Shown: piece by piece, positions 17,949-28,400 of the stretch
Layout: each line of letters begins with the position of its first letter
Numbering within the stretch: the stretch's first letter is position 1
Source of the DNA: [Empedobacter] haloabium
GTDB taxonomy: Bacteria > Pseudomonadota > Gammaproteobacteria > Burkholderiales > Burkholderiaceae_D
Assembly (NCBI GenBank): GCA_008011715.2
Contig: CP136508.1
Coordinates: 5,642,001-5,706,000, forward strand
DNA length: 64,000 bases
Direction of reading: 5' to 3'
Translations under genes and position numbers: made by a program
Notes under the pieces: generated by a model
Database searches by the model: none
What the model was told of the DNA's origin: nothing
What the model saw: the letters and a program-made list of their open reading frames with translations, nothing else

Positions 17949-19574
17949 TTACTTTGCCGCGGCCTTCGCCTTCACCGGCGTGAACGCCAGGTCGTGGAAG
18001 TCGTAGCTGAAGTCCGTCTCGGTGGAGATGGCCGCCATCTTCATGCGCTCGATCGAGCCGTCCGGGTTCAGCGCGAACGTCACGTAGGCGTCGGCATTGA
18101 AGTTGCGCTCCTTCCAGCGCACGATGAAGGTGTCGTGCTGGTAGTGCTCCATCTCGCCCGTCAGGTCCGGCGTGCGCGTGAACGAGAAGATCTGCTTCTT
18201 GCCCTCGTGGCGGATGATGGCGCTGCCGTACCATGGATCGCTGTACTCGCCGTCGTAGGCGGTACGCGGCAGCGAAGGTTTCGAGCCTGCCGCGCGCGCC
18301 GCCGTCGCCTTGGCCTGGCGCGCCAGTTCGTCGCGGTGGTTCTGCTGCTGCTGCGCCGCGTAGATGCCGATCCAGTCGGTCGGCGTCACGCCCAGGTAAT
18401 GGTCGATGATGCGCCAGCCCAGCGCCGCCATCGAGGCGCCGTTCTCGGCGTTGGTGAAGATGGCCACGCCCAGTTTCTCGTCCGGCAGCATCATCACGCG
18501 CGAATAAAAGCCCTGCAGCGCGCCGCCGTGCATGACGAGCTTGCGGCCACGGTAGTCGCGCACGTAGAAGCCCAGGCCGTACGAATTGAAGTTGGCGCGC
18601 GTGGCCGCCAGCGGCGGTTTCGGCTCCACGATCTTGACGGGCGTCTGCGGCGTCCACAGCTCGCGCGCCTGCGCCGCGCTGAACAGGCGCGTCTCGCCCG
18701 CCGTGCCGCCGGCCAGCAGCGCGTTCATCCACTTGGCAAAGTCCTCCGCGTTGGTGTTGATGCCAACCGCGCCGATCGCGTTCTCGACCGGCATCGGCTT
18801 GACGACGCTGATGCGGTCGTCGATGCGGCTGTGCGGCGCGGCGTGGTCGGGCGACCGCCACATCGCCGCCACGCTGGTGGTCGTACCGGTCATGCCCAGC
18901 GGGCCCAGGATGCGCGCCTGCATCGCCTCGCCCCAGCTCTTGCCCGTCTTCTGCGCGATGATGCGGCCGGCCACGATGTACAGCAGGTTGTCGTAGGCAT
19001 AGCTGGCGCGGAAGCTGGTGGCCGGCTTCACGTAGCGCAGCCGGTGGATGATCTCGTCGGTGCTGAACGTCGTCGTCGGCCACCACAGCAGGTCACCCGC
19101 GCCCAGGCCCAGGCCGCTGCGGTGCACCAGCAGGTCGCGCACCGTCATCTCCTGCGTCACGTAGGGGTCGTACATGCGGAACTCCGGCAGGTGCTTCGTG
19201 ACCGGGTCGTCCCAGGCCAGCTTGCCCTCGTCGACCAGCTGCGCCAGCGCCGCGGCCGTGAAGGCCTTCGAGTTCGAGGCGATCTCGAACAGCGTCTTGC
19301 CCGTCACGGGCGCCGGATCGCCCAGCTTGCGCACGCCGAAGCCCTTGGCGGCCACCACCCGGCCATCCTTGACAATGGCGATCGCCATGCCGGGCACGTC
19401 GAATGCCTTCAGCATCGCATTGGCGTCGCGCTCCAGTTCGAACGGTGCCGCTGGCGCGTTGGTGACGACGGCGCCGCTGGTGTCGGCCGCGAGCACGGGA
19501 ATGTGCGACACGGCCGCGCCGCAGGCGGCCAGCAGGATGGCCGCGATAAAGGGTCTTTTCAGATGCATGGGCAT
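17949..19574 (-). CDS. Serine hydrolase of the class C beta-lactamase/esterase family
   Basis: A 541-residue secreted protein with a signal peptide (hydrophobic core IAAILLAACGAAV; cut near VLAADT). The catalytic motifs of the family are present: SxxK as SNSK at about residue 97-100, the tyrosine motif YDN in YAYDNLLYIVAG near residue 192, and HGG in MHGGALQGFYSRV near residue 349 in place of KTG. The last 100 residues form the extra C-terminal domain of unknown role seen in many long members. ATG at 19574 has AGGA upstream; a second ATG 6 bases on is possible. It starts 10 bases after the stop of the M1 peptidase gene, so the two form an operon, perhaps for peptide breakdown in the periplasm. 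Confidence 0.88.
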   Translation of the reverse strand: MPMHLKRPFIAAILLAACGAAVSHIPVLAADTSGAVVTNAPAAPFELERDANAMLKAFDVPGMAIAIVKDGRVVAAKGFGVRKLGDPAPVTGKTLFEIASNSKAFTAAALAQLVDEGKLAWDDPVTKHLPEFRMYDPYVTQEMTVRDLLVHRSGLGLGAGDLLWWPTTTFSTDEIIHRLRYVKPATSFRASYAYDNLLYIVAGRIIAQKTGKSWGEAMQARILGPLGMTGTTTSVAAMWRSPDHAAPHSRIDDRISVVKPMPVENAIGAVGINTNAEDFAKWMNALLAGGTAGETRLFSAAQARELWTPQTPVKIVEPKPPLAATRANFNSYGLGFYVRDYRGRKLVMHGGALQGFYSRVMMLPDEKLGVAIFTNAENGASMAALGWRIIDHYLGVTPTDWIGIYAAQQQQNHRDELARQAKATAARAAGSKPSLPRTAYDGEYSDPWYGSAIIRHEGKKQIFSFTRTPDLTGEMEHYQHDTFIVRWKERNFNADAYVTFALNPDGSIERMKMAAISTETDFSYDFHDLAFTPVKAKAAAK

Positions 19575-19584
19575 GACTTTCCTG

Positions 19585-21438
19585 TCATTTCTTCAGCAGC
19601 TTCGTCACGGAAGCCTGGGTCTCGGGATGGTAGCGCGGCCGCGCCTTGGCGAATACGTCGCGCGCCCAGGCGGCCTGGCTCGGGTTCTTCAACAAGGCGC
19701 TGTACAGCGGCACCACGAACTTCTGCCGGCCCACGCTCATCAGGAAAGCGTTCAGCGGCTGGCGCACGTCGTAGTTGGCGTGCACGGCGGCCAGGTAGAA
19801 GCGGTAGGCGATCTCGTTGTTGCGGCTCGTGCGCAGGCCGAACGTCTGATCCAGCTCGCGCAGCTGGGCGGCATTGGCCTTGTTGTCGATATCGTTCAGG
19901 AAGTGCATCCATTCCATCGCCGTCCAGCTGCGCGCCGTCAGGTCGGCGGTGGCCTGCTCGCCCTTCAGCCAGGCGTCTCGCTGGGCATCGACGGCCACGA
20001 AGCGCTGCGACACCACGCGCTTGGCACTGGCCGGGATGCCGGCGCCGTACAGCCACTCGTCCAGTTCCGCCTGCGTCATGATTTCCGGATGCTTGTCCAG
20101 CAGGTTGGCGCGCAGGTAGGCCAGGAACTGCTCGGTCGTGACGGACTGGAACGCGTGCTGGTCGAACCAGCCGCGCAGGAACGGGTCGAACACCTCGCGG
20201 CCGGCGCGCTGCTCCAGCGTGCGCAGGAACCAGGCACCCTTCGGATAGGCCAGGCCTTCGTCCGTGTAGGTGTCCGGATTGACGTCCGGGTCGCGCGTCA
20301 GCAGCGCCTGCTTGGCGACGGGGATCTCCTTCAGCGAAGCGATGGCCTCTTCCTGCTCGACCTGCAGGTTCATGTCCGCCACTTCGCTGCCGTACAGGCT
20401 TTCGATGACGCGCGTCGTCACGTAGGTGGTGAAGCCTTCGTTGAGCCACCAGTGCTTCCACGACGCGTTGGTGACCAGGTTGCCGGACCAGGAGTGCGCC
20501 AGTTCATGGGCGATCAGGTCGTTCAGGCTGCGGTCGCCGGCAATCATCGTCGGCGTCAGGAACGTCATGCGCGGGTTTTCCATGCCACCGATCGGGAACG
20601 ACGGCGGCGCCACCAGCATGTCGTAACGGCCCCACCGGTACGAGCCGTACAGCGATTCGGCGGCGGCGATCATCTTCTCCGTATCGGCCAGCTCGAACGC
20701 GGCCGCCTCGATGCGGCCCGGCTCCGCGTACACCGCCGAACGCGGTCCCAGGTTGCGCACCTGCAGTTCGCCGATGGCGATCGCCAGCAGGTAGGAGGGA
20801 ATCGGCTGCGGCATGCGGAAGGTCCAGCCGCCCTTGCCGCTGCCCTGCTGGTCGTTTTCCGCGCTCATGACGACGCGCATGCCGTTCGGCGCGGCCACGC
20901 GCGCCGTATAGGTGAAGCGCACGGCCGGCGTATCCTGCACCGGCACCCACGAGCGGGCATCGATCGGTTGCGACTGGCTGAACATGAACGGGCGCTTGCC
21001 GGACAGCGTCTGCGCCGGCGTCAGCCACTGCAGCGCGTTGGCGCTGGGCGCCGTGTGGTAATAGATGCGTACCTTGTTCGGCTGGTCCTGCAGCGAGATG
21101 CGCAGGGCCTGGCCCTTCTTCGGATCGGCTTTGTCCAGCATGTACGACGCGGGGCGCCAGCCGCCCGAAGGCGTCTGCACCTGCACCCGCGCGATGCTCA
21201 GCTGGCGCGTGTCCAGCACCAGGGTGCGGGCGTTCTTGTCCAGCCAGTTCAGGGTCAGTTCGGCATAGCCGGCCAGCGTCTTGCGGCCGAAATCGGCCTT
21301 CAGGTCCAGGTGCAGCGCGGTGGTGCGCACTTCGTTGTAGCGGGCATAGCTCAGGGGATCGGCAAACGCGGAGACGGGGCCGAGCAGCGCCAGCATGATG
21401 GCGGCGCCGGCCGCGCGCAGTGTGAAGGGTGTTCGCAT
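19585..21438 (-). CDS. M1 family metallopeptidase (aminopeptidase N / LTA4 hydrolase-like)
   Basis: A 617-residue secreted zinc aminopeptidase. Residues 1-26 are a signal peptide ending in GPVSAFA. The exopeptidase motif is GGMEN at about residue 283, and the zinc site is HELAHSWSGN at about residue 310 with the third ligand in WWLNEGFTTY 18 residues on. The C-terminal helical domain has the size of the leukotriene A4 hydrolase type rather than the longer aminopeptidase N type. The ATG at 21438 is followed 10 bases after its stop by the serine hydrolase gene. Both products should act in the periplasm on peptides. Confidence 0.92.
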   Translation of the reverse strand: MRTPFTLRAAGAAIMLALLGPVSAFADPLSYARYNEVRTTALHLDLKADFGRKTLAGYAELTLNWLDKNARTLVLDTRQLSIARVQVQTPSGGWRPASYMLDKADPKKGQALRISLQDQPNKVRIYYHTAPSANALQWLTPAQTLSGKRPFMFSQSQPIDARSWVPVQDTPAVRFTYTARVAAPNGMRVVMSAENDQQGSGKGGWTFRMPQPIPSYLLAIAIGELQVRNLGPRSAVYAEPGRIEAAAFELADTEKMIAAAESLYGSYRWGRYDMLVAPPSFPIGGMENPRMTFLTPTMIAGDRSLNDLIAHELAHSWSGNLVTNASWKHWWLNEGFTTYVTTRVIESLYGSEVADMNLQVEQEEAIASLKEIPVAKQALLTRDPDVNPDTYTDEGLAYPKGAWFLRTLEQRAGREVFDPFLRGWFDQHAFQSVTTEQFLAYLRANLLDKHPEIMTQAELDEWLYGAGIPASAKRVVSQRFVAVDAQRDAWLKGEQATADLTARSWTAMEWMHFLNDIDNKANAAQLRELDQTFGLRTSRNNEIAYRFYLAAVHANYDVRQPLNAFLMSVGRQKFVVPLYSALLKNPSQAAWARDVFAKARPRYHPETQASVTKLLKK

Positions 21439-21549
21439 GAAGTCTCTTTCCTATTGACGTGGGCCGGCCCCGGGTCGCGGGCGGCGCGCTGAGAATAGCA
21501 TAGAAGCGACATTTTCCAGTGCCGCCGGGCTGGCTCTGCTATCATGTGC

Positions 21550-21735
21550 GCGTTCTTGGGGAGTAGCCTCCTTCCGCCCGCGCGCGAGAAGAACCTGCGT
21601 CAACATGATCGGTCCGTCCGGGCCGTGGTGCAGGTGGCCGAAAGGCTTGGCGAGACCAATGATCCACGGGCGGCCGCTTGCGGGCCGGGGCTGCCCATGG
21701 GTCCTTGGTAAACGTCCGGCCCTAGTCATTTAGCC
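21550..21735 (+). ncRNA. yybP-ykoY manganese riboswitch
   Basis: The 303-base space before the Gdt1-type gene holds the class signature: GGGGAGTAGCC at 21558-21568, then TGCGTCAACATGATCGG (about 21597-21613), which matches the conserved loop segment of known mntP and TMEM165-type leaders, and a GC-rich 3' hairpin close to the start codon. The two loops meet around Mn2+. Its place directly in front of a manganese exporter gene agrees fully. The exact ends are estimated. Confidence 0.88.
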
Positions 21736-21741
21736 ACCTAC

Positions 21742-22317
21742 ATGGAAGCCTTCCTCGTCTCCACCGGTATCGTCGCCCTTGCTGAAATCGGCGACAAGAC
21801 CCAGCTGCTCGCCTTTGTCCTCGCCACGCAGTTCCGCCGCCCGCTGCCCATCGTCTTCGGCATCTTCGTCGCGACCGTCGTCAACCACTTCTTCGCCGCC
21901 GCCGTGGGCAGCTGGATCACCAACGTGCTGGGACCGGACGTGCTGCGCTGGGTGCTGGGCCTGGGCTTCCTGGCCATGGCCGCCTGGATCATGGTGCCGG
22001 ACGAGATCGACGAGAACGAGCCGCACACCAGCCGCTACGGCGTGTTCGCCGCCACCGTGATCGCGTTCTTCCTGGCCGAGATGGGCGACAAGACGCAGAT
22101 CGCGACCGTGGCGCTGGCCGCGCGCTTCGAGCAGATCGTGCCCGTCGTGGTGGGCACCACCCTGGGCATGATGCTGGCGAACGTGCCGGCCGTGTACATC
22201 GGCAAGCGGGCCGCCACCGCTGTCAATTTGAAGCTGGTGCATGGCATTGCGGCCGTGATCTTCGTCGCGCTGGGGGTGGCGACGTTGATGGGGGTTGGGC
22301 AGGCTGTCGGCTTGTGA
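21742..22317 (+). CDS. TMEM165/Gdt1 family manganese exporter
   Basis: A 191-residue membrane protein with six helices in two repeats. Each repeat carries the family motif E-x-G-D-K-T: ALAEIGDKTQLLAF near residue 14 and FLAEMGDKTQIATV near residue 115. These acidic motifs bind Mn2+ or Ca2+ in exchange for protons. The preceding yybP-ykoY riboswitch points to manganese export as the job, switched on when the cytoplasmic level is high. It is a single gene; a palindromic repeat follows 6 bases after the stop. Confidence 0.93.
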   Translation: MEAFLVSTGIVALAEIGDKTQLLAFVLATQFRRPLPIVFGIFVATVVNHFFAAAVGSWITNVLGPDVLRWVLGLGFLAMAAWIMVPDEIDENEPHTSRYGVFAATVIAFFLAEMGDKTQIATVALAARFEQIVPVVVGTTLGMMLANVPAVYIGKRAATAVNLKLVHGIAAVIFVALGVATLMGVGQAVGL

Positions 22318-22323
22318 GGGGTT

Positions 22324-22414
22324 GGGGTCTGACCCTGCGGGTCTGACCCCGAAGTTTGCATGCCTTCTGGTACCTTGAGTAAACTTCGGGGTCAGGCCCG
22401 AAGGGACAGACCCC
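22324..22414. repeat. Paired palindromic repeat, copy C
   Basis: First hairpin GGGGTCTGACCC / GGGTCTGACCCC (22324-22350), second hairpin GGGGTCAGGCCC / GGGACAGACCCC (22388-22414). The spacer starts GAAGTTT and ends AACTTCG, as in copy A. It fills the space between the convergent ends of the manganese exporter gene and the glucan synthase gene (stop at 22421). Confidence 0.9.
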
Positions 22415-22420
22415 GATGCT

Positions 22421-25400
22421 TCATGCGGCGCTGATTCGCAGCTCCACCGCATGTTCCTTGCCATCGTCCACCAGAGCGATAACGCCGTCGGCAATGAAGT
22501 CGCCGTCCACCACGACCGCCGTGGCGCCGCGCGTCACGCGGACCAGGTAGCGGCTGCTGCCGTAGCGGTAGCTCAAGGTAAAACCGTCCCAGTCGGCCGG
22601 CAGGCGCGGCGCGACGACGAGACGATCGCCCGTGCGCCGCACACCCAGCAGCGACTCCAGGATCAGCCGGTACATCCAGCCGGACGATCCCGTGTACCAG
22701 CTCCAGCCGCCGCGGCCCACGTGCGGTTCGACCGCGTAGATGTCCGCCGTCACCACGTAGGGCTCCACCTTGTAGGTCGCCACGTTGTCGCCATTGCTGG
22801 CGTGTTGCACCGGATTGATCAGGCGCATCAGCTCCCACGCCTTGTCCGTGTCGCCCAGCTGGGCGAAGGCCATCACCGTCCACACGGCGGCGTGGGTGTA
22901 CTGGCCGCCGTTCTCGCGCACGCCCGGCACGTAGCCGCGGATGTAGCCGGGATTCAGGTCGGCCTTGTCGAACGGCGGGTCGAGCAGCTGGATCAGGCCG
23001 AAGTCGCGCCGCACCAGGCGCGCGTCCACCTGCGCCATCGCCTGGCGGGAACGCTCGGGATCGGCCGCGCCGGACAGGATGCCCCAGCTCTGCGAGATCG
23101 AGTCGATCTGGCATTCGGGATTCTCGTGCGATCCCAGCGGCGTGCCGTCGTCGAAATAGGCGCGGCGATACCATTCGCCATCCCATGCGTGCTGTTCGAC
23201 GTTGGCGGCCAGCTTGTCCGCTTCGGCGCGGCATTCGACCGCGAAGGCCGCGTCGCCGCGCCCTTCCGCCAGCGGCGCGAAGCGGCGCAGCACCTCGATC
23301 AGGAACCAGGCCAGCCACACGCTCTCGCCCTTGCCTTCCGCGCCCACCCTGTCCATGCCGTCGTTCCAGTCGCACGAACCGATCAGCGGCAGGCCGTGCG
23401 CGCCGAACTTCAGGCCGTTGCGGATCGCCCGCACGCAGTGCTCGTACAAGTCGCCCGCCTGCGCCGAGCGGGCCGGCAGGTCGTAGTACGAATCCTCTTC
23501 CGGCTTGACGGGGCGCCCTTCCAGGTAGTGCGCCTGTTCGTCCAGCACGGCCGCGTCGCCCGTCACCTCGACGTAGCGGCTGGTCGCCAGCGGCAGCCAC
23601 AGGTAGTCGTCCGAGCAGTGCGTGCGCACGCCGCGGTCGGCCGGTGGGTGCCACCAGTGCTGCACGTCGCCCTCGACGAACTGGTGCGCGGCGCACAGCA
23701 ACAGGTGCTCGCGCAGCAGTTGCGGCTCGGTGTGCACCATCGCCATCGCATCCTGCAGCTGGTCGCGGAAGCCGAACGCGCCGCCGGACTGGTAGTAGCC
23801 GCTGCGCGCCCACAGCCGACAAGCGATGGTCTGGTACATCAGCCAGCCGTTGGCGATGACGTCCAGCGCGGGATCGGGCGTAGCCACCTGCACCGCCGAC
23901 AAGGTGCGATCCCAGTGCGCCCGCACGGCGTCGAGCGCCTCCTGCGCGGCGGCGGCGCCGCCATGCTTCTGCACCATGGTCGTGGCGTCCGCGTTGCGGC
24001 GGCCGCCCAGGCCCAGCACGAAGACGATCTCGCGTTCCTGGCCCGGTAGCAGCTCGAACGGCACCTGGATGGCCGCACAGCTGTCCAGCCCCGTGCCGAC
24101 CTTGCCGGACAGGCGCTGGCGCCCCAGCGCGGCCGGATTGGCCAGGCTGCCGTTGCGGCCGATGAATTCCGTGCGGTCGGCCGTCACCGTGCGGTTTGGC
24201 GCGTCCGCGTTGAAGAAGGCCACGCGGCCGGAGAACTCCGTGTTGTAGGCGTTGCGGGCGAACAGCGCGCCGCTGACGGGATCGACCTCGGTGACGACGT
24301 GCATGCCGGACTTCGAGCGCATCTCGCCCAGCACCCACTCGACGTAGCCGGTGGCCGACAGGCGGCGCGGCACCGGCGAATCGTTGCGCACCCGGATCAC
24401 CGTGTAACGCACCGGCGCGTCATGCGCCACGTACGTCGTCAGGCGCGACGTGATGGCGGCCTCGGTATGCTCGAACGTGCTGTAGCCGAAGCCATGGCGC
24501 GTGACGTAGTCGCCGGCGCCGCGCGCGGGTAGCGGCGTGGGCGACCAGAAGTGGCCGCTGGCTTCGTCGCGCAGGTAGAACGCTTCGCCGCTGGCGTCGC
24601 TGATCGGATCGTTGTGCCATGGCGTCAGCCGGAATTCGTGCGCATTCTCGTGCCAGGTATAGGCCTGGCCGCTTTCGGAAATGACGCTGCCGAATTGCGG
24701 ATTGGCCAGCACGTTCGACCACGGCGCCGGCGTGCGCCGGTTCGGTCCCGTGACGATCACGTATTCGCGCCCGTCCGGCGTGAAGCCGCCGATGCCATTG
24801 TGAAGAATCAGGTCGTGCGGCACGAGCGTCACGGGTCCCGCATCGTCGTACTCGCCCGAGCTGTCGGCCAGCAGCGGCGGCATGCGCAGCGGTGCCGGAC
24901 CGCTGCGCTTGACCTGCTCGACCAGCGAGCCGCGGCCATCGCCGACGATGACGCGCGCCACCGTCTGCAGCAGTATGCGGTCTTCGGGCGAGATCTGCTC
25001 GAGCGGACGCACGAAGATGCCACCGGGGCGGTCGATCGACTGCGCCTCGATGCCGGAAGCGATCAGGCCCATGATCTGGTCGTGCAGCGCCTGGCGGTAG
25101 CCGGACGTGTCCTCGTACCAGATCACCAGGTCCACCGTCAGTCCCTTCAGGCGCCAGTAGGCGTGTGCCTGTACCATCTGCCGGGCCAATTCGATATTGG
25201 CCGAGTCCTTCACCTGCAGCAGCACGATCGGCAGGTCGCCCGAGATCGCGTACGGCCACAGGCCGGACTGGCCGCGCTGGTTGCGGATCAGCACCGCCGG
25301 CTCGGCGCGCAGCGTGGCGTTCGGGTAGATCACGTGATTGGCCAGGCGGCTGTACAGCTGGCCGTCCGCCTCGCTGGCGTTGAGCTGGCGCAGCACCACC

Positions 25401-28400
25401 TGGCTGTGCGTCCAGGCCAGCTCGAACACGCGGTCGGCCATGTGGCGGTCCTGGTACTTGTCGATCAGGTATTGGGCCGCCTCGCGCGTATCGGCCATGC
25501 CGGTCGCCAGGTCGACGGTGGCAACCTGGTCGGGCTGCAGCACGATCTGGTAGCGGATCGCGACGACCGGATCGAGCACCGAGCCGTGGCCGCCGGCCAG
25601 CGGTCCCGGTTCGAGCAGCGCGCGCGGCGCCTGCACCGAGTTGCCTCGACCGATGAAGTGGGCGCGGTCCGTCTCGTACGACACCTCGACCACCTTGGCG
25701 TCGTGCACCGTCATCAGGTGCAGCAGGAATGGCGCGTGTTCGCCCTTGCTGCGGGGGCGGCGCGTACACAGGATCGCGCTTTCGTCCGGCACGATCTCCG
25801 TCTGCACGAACAGCTTGGAGAACGCCGGATGGGCCGCATCGGCCGCCGCCGGCGCGATCACCACCTCGGCGAAGCTGGTCAGCTCGATGGTGCGCTGGCG
25901 CTCGGACTTGTTGGTGATGCGAATGCGGCGCATCTCGATATCGTCCTCGGGCGAGACGACGATTTCCGTGTACAGGTCGATCCCGTGGTCGCTGCGGCGC
26001 ACCTCGGCGCGGCCTTCCGAGAAGATCACCTCGTAGCGCTCGGGCTCGGCCAGCGTGGGCTGGTAAGTGGCCGACCAGAACTGGCCGCTGGCGACGTCGC
26101 GCACGTAGCAGAAGTTGCCCCAGTTGTCGCGCGTGCTGTCCTCGCGCCAGCGCGTCACCATCAAGTCTTTCCAGCGGCTCGAGCTGCCGCCGGCGGCCGT
26201 CACCATCACGTGATAGCGGCCGTTCGACAGCAATTGCGTCTCCGGCACGGCCGTATCGGGCCGCGTCAGGATGCGCATCGGGCTGGCCTGTTCCTGCGCG
26301 GCCGCCTCGCGCAGCACCGGCGCCTGCTCGGCGCTGCTGGCGTAGAATGCGCCCACGCGCGGGCTGCGCTCCTGCAGCATGAGCAAGGCCGATTGCAGCA
26401 TCGGGTCGGACTCGAAGCGGCGCTGCATCGGCCGGTCGTGCAGCAGGTAGGACAGCGACAGCAGCCCCATGCCCTGGTGGTGCACCATGAACGACTTGAC
26501 GATGACGAAGGCCTGGCCACGCGGCAGCCGCGCCGGCGTGTAGTCGACCGCCTCGTAGAAACCGTAGCGTCCCATGAAGCCCAGCTCCGCCATCCGCGCC
26601 AGGTTGGCGCAAGCCGCCTCCGGCTCCACCATCAGGCCCATCATCGTGGCGTACGGCGCGATCACCAGGTCGTCCGCCAGGCCGCGCTTCATGCCGGTGC
26701 CGGGCACGCCGAAGGCACGGTACTGGTAGTTCATCGCCGCGTCCACCGTGGTGTAGCCGGATTCGGAAATCCCCCACGGCACGTTGCGCTGGCGGCCGTA
26801 TTCGATCTGCGCCGCGACCACGGAGCGATAGGTCTGGTCCAGCAGCGTGTGCGGATAGGTCGGCATCACCAGCAGCGGCATCAGGTACTCGAACATCGAG
26901 CCGCTCCATGACAGCAGCACCGGCTGGCCGTGCACGATGGCGAGCTGCCGGCCCAGCGCGAACCAGTGCTCCTGCGGCAGCTGGCCCTGGGCGATGGCGA
27001 CGAAGCTCGCCAGGCGCGCCTCGGAGGCCAGCAAATCGTAATAGCTGCCGTCCAGCCGCCGTTCGCTGACGTTGTAGCCGATCGCCAGCAGCTTGGTGGT
27101 GCGGTTGAACAGGAAGCTGTAGTCCAGCTGGGCGAACTCGCGCGCCTGCGCCGCCAGCGACTGCAGGGTCGCCAGCCGCTCGCGCGCCGCCGCCGCGCCC
27201 TGCTCGACCAGCACGGAAAGGTGCTGGCGCCGCTCGCGCTCCTCCGGCGCCAGGTCCGTCAGCGCGGCGCCGGGCAGCGGATAGCCGGCCAGCTCGCGCA
27301 GGGTCGGGATGCGCAGCAGGCTGGCGTCGAACACGCTGCCCGCCTCGGCGCCCGTCCATGGCGCCAGCAGGTTCACTTCGTCGAGCGCGGCGTGGCATTG
27401 CGCGGCCAGCGCCGCGGCCCACTGGCCGACGCTGCCCTCGGCCGTGGCGCTGCCGGCCAGGAAAGCGTCCGCCGCCGCCACCGCCTCGGTCACCCACTTG
27501 CGCAGCTCGACCAGGTTGGACGGATAGCGCGGCGGCGTGGGCGCCAGCGTTTCGCGCAGCGCCGCCAGCTGTTCCGGTGGGAGGCCGGCGCTTGCCGCCT
27601 CGTCGGCCAGGATGCGGTACGTCGTCGCCAGCCCGTCGGCCAGTTGTGGCCCCAGGATCGGTTGGTCGGCCAGGCCGAGCAGGCCGGCCTGCAGGGTCAG
27701 CAGGTGGCCGGCCAGGTTGCCGCTGTCGACGGTGGAGATATACATCGGCTGCAGCGGCTTGGTGGTCTGCGTGTCGTACCAATTATAGAAATGGCCCTGG
27801 TAACGTTCCATCGTGCCCATCGTGCGCAGCGTGTTGGCGGTGCGGCCGATCAGCTGCTGCACCGTCACGTAGCCGAAATCGTACGCGGTCAGGTTGGCCA
27901 GCAGCGCCATGCCGATATTGGTGGGCGAGGTGCGGTGCGCGATGACGGTGCTGGGGTGCTCCTGCACGTTGTCGGGCGGCAGCCAGTGGTCCTCGGGGCC
28001 GACGAAGGTATCGAACCAGGCCCACGTCTTGCGCGCCAGAGCGTGCAGGAAGTCGTGCTGCTCGGAAGACAACTGTGCCTGCAGCGGCTCGATCGGGCGG
28101 CTGATCCACCATGCGACCAGCGGCGCCACGAACCAGGCGACCAGGAAGATCGTGGCGGCTTCGAAGGCCTGGATGCGCGTCATCGCCAGCGCCGCGCCGG
28201 CCACCAGCGCCAGTGCGGGCGAGATCCACATGGTGCGCCAGGACGCGGCCAGGCCGCCGTTGGAGCGCGCCAGCGCCGATGCCCGCCACTCCAGCAAATG
28301 GCGGCGCGAGATCGCCATGCGCCAGATGGTGCGCGCGATGGCGTCCAGGCTGAACCAGGCCTCGTACGGCAGGAACACCAGCATCAGGATGCCATGGGCG

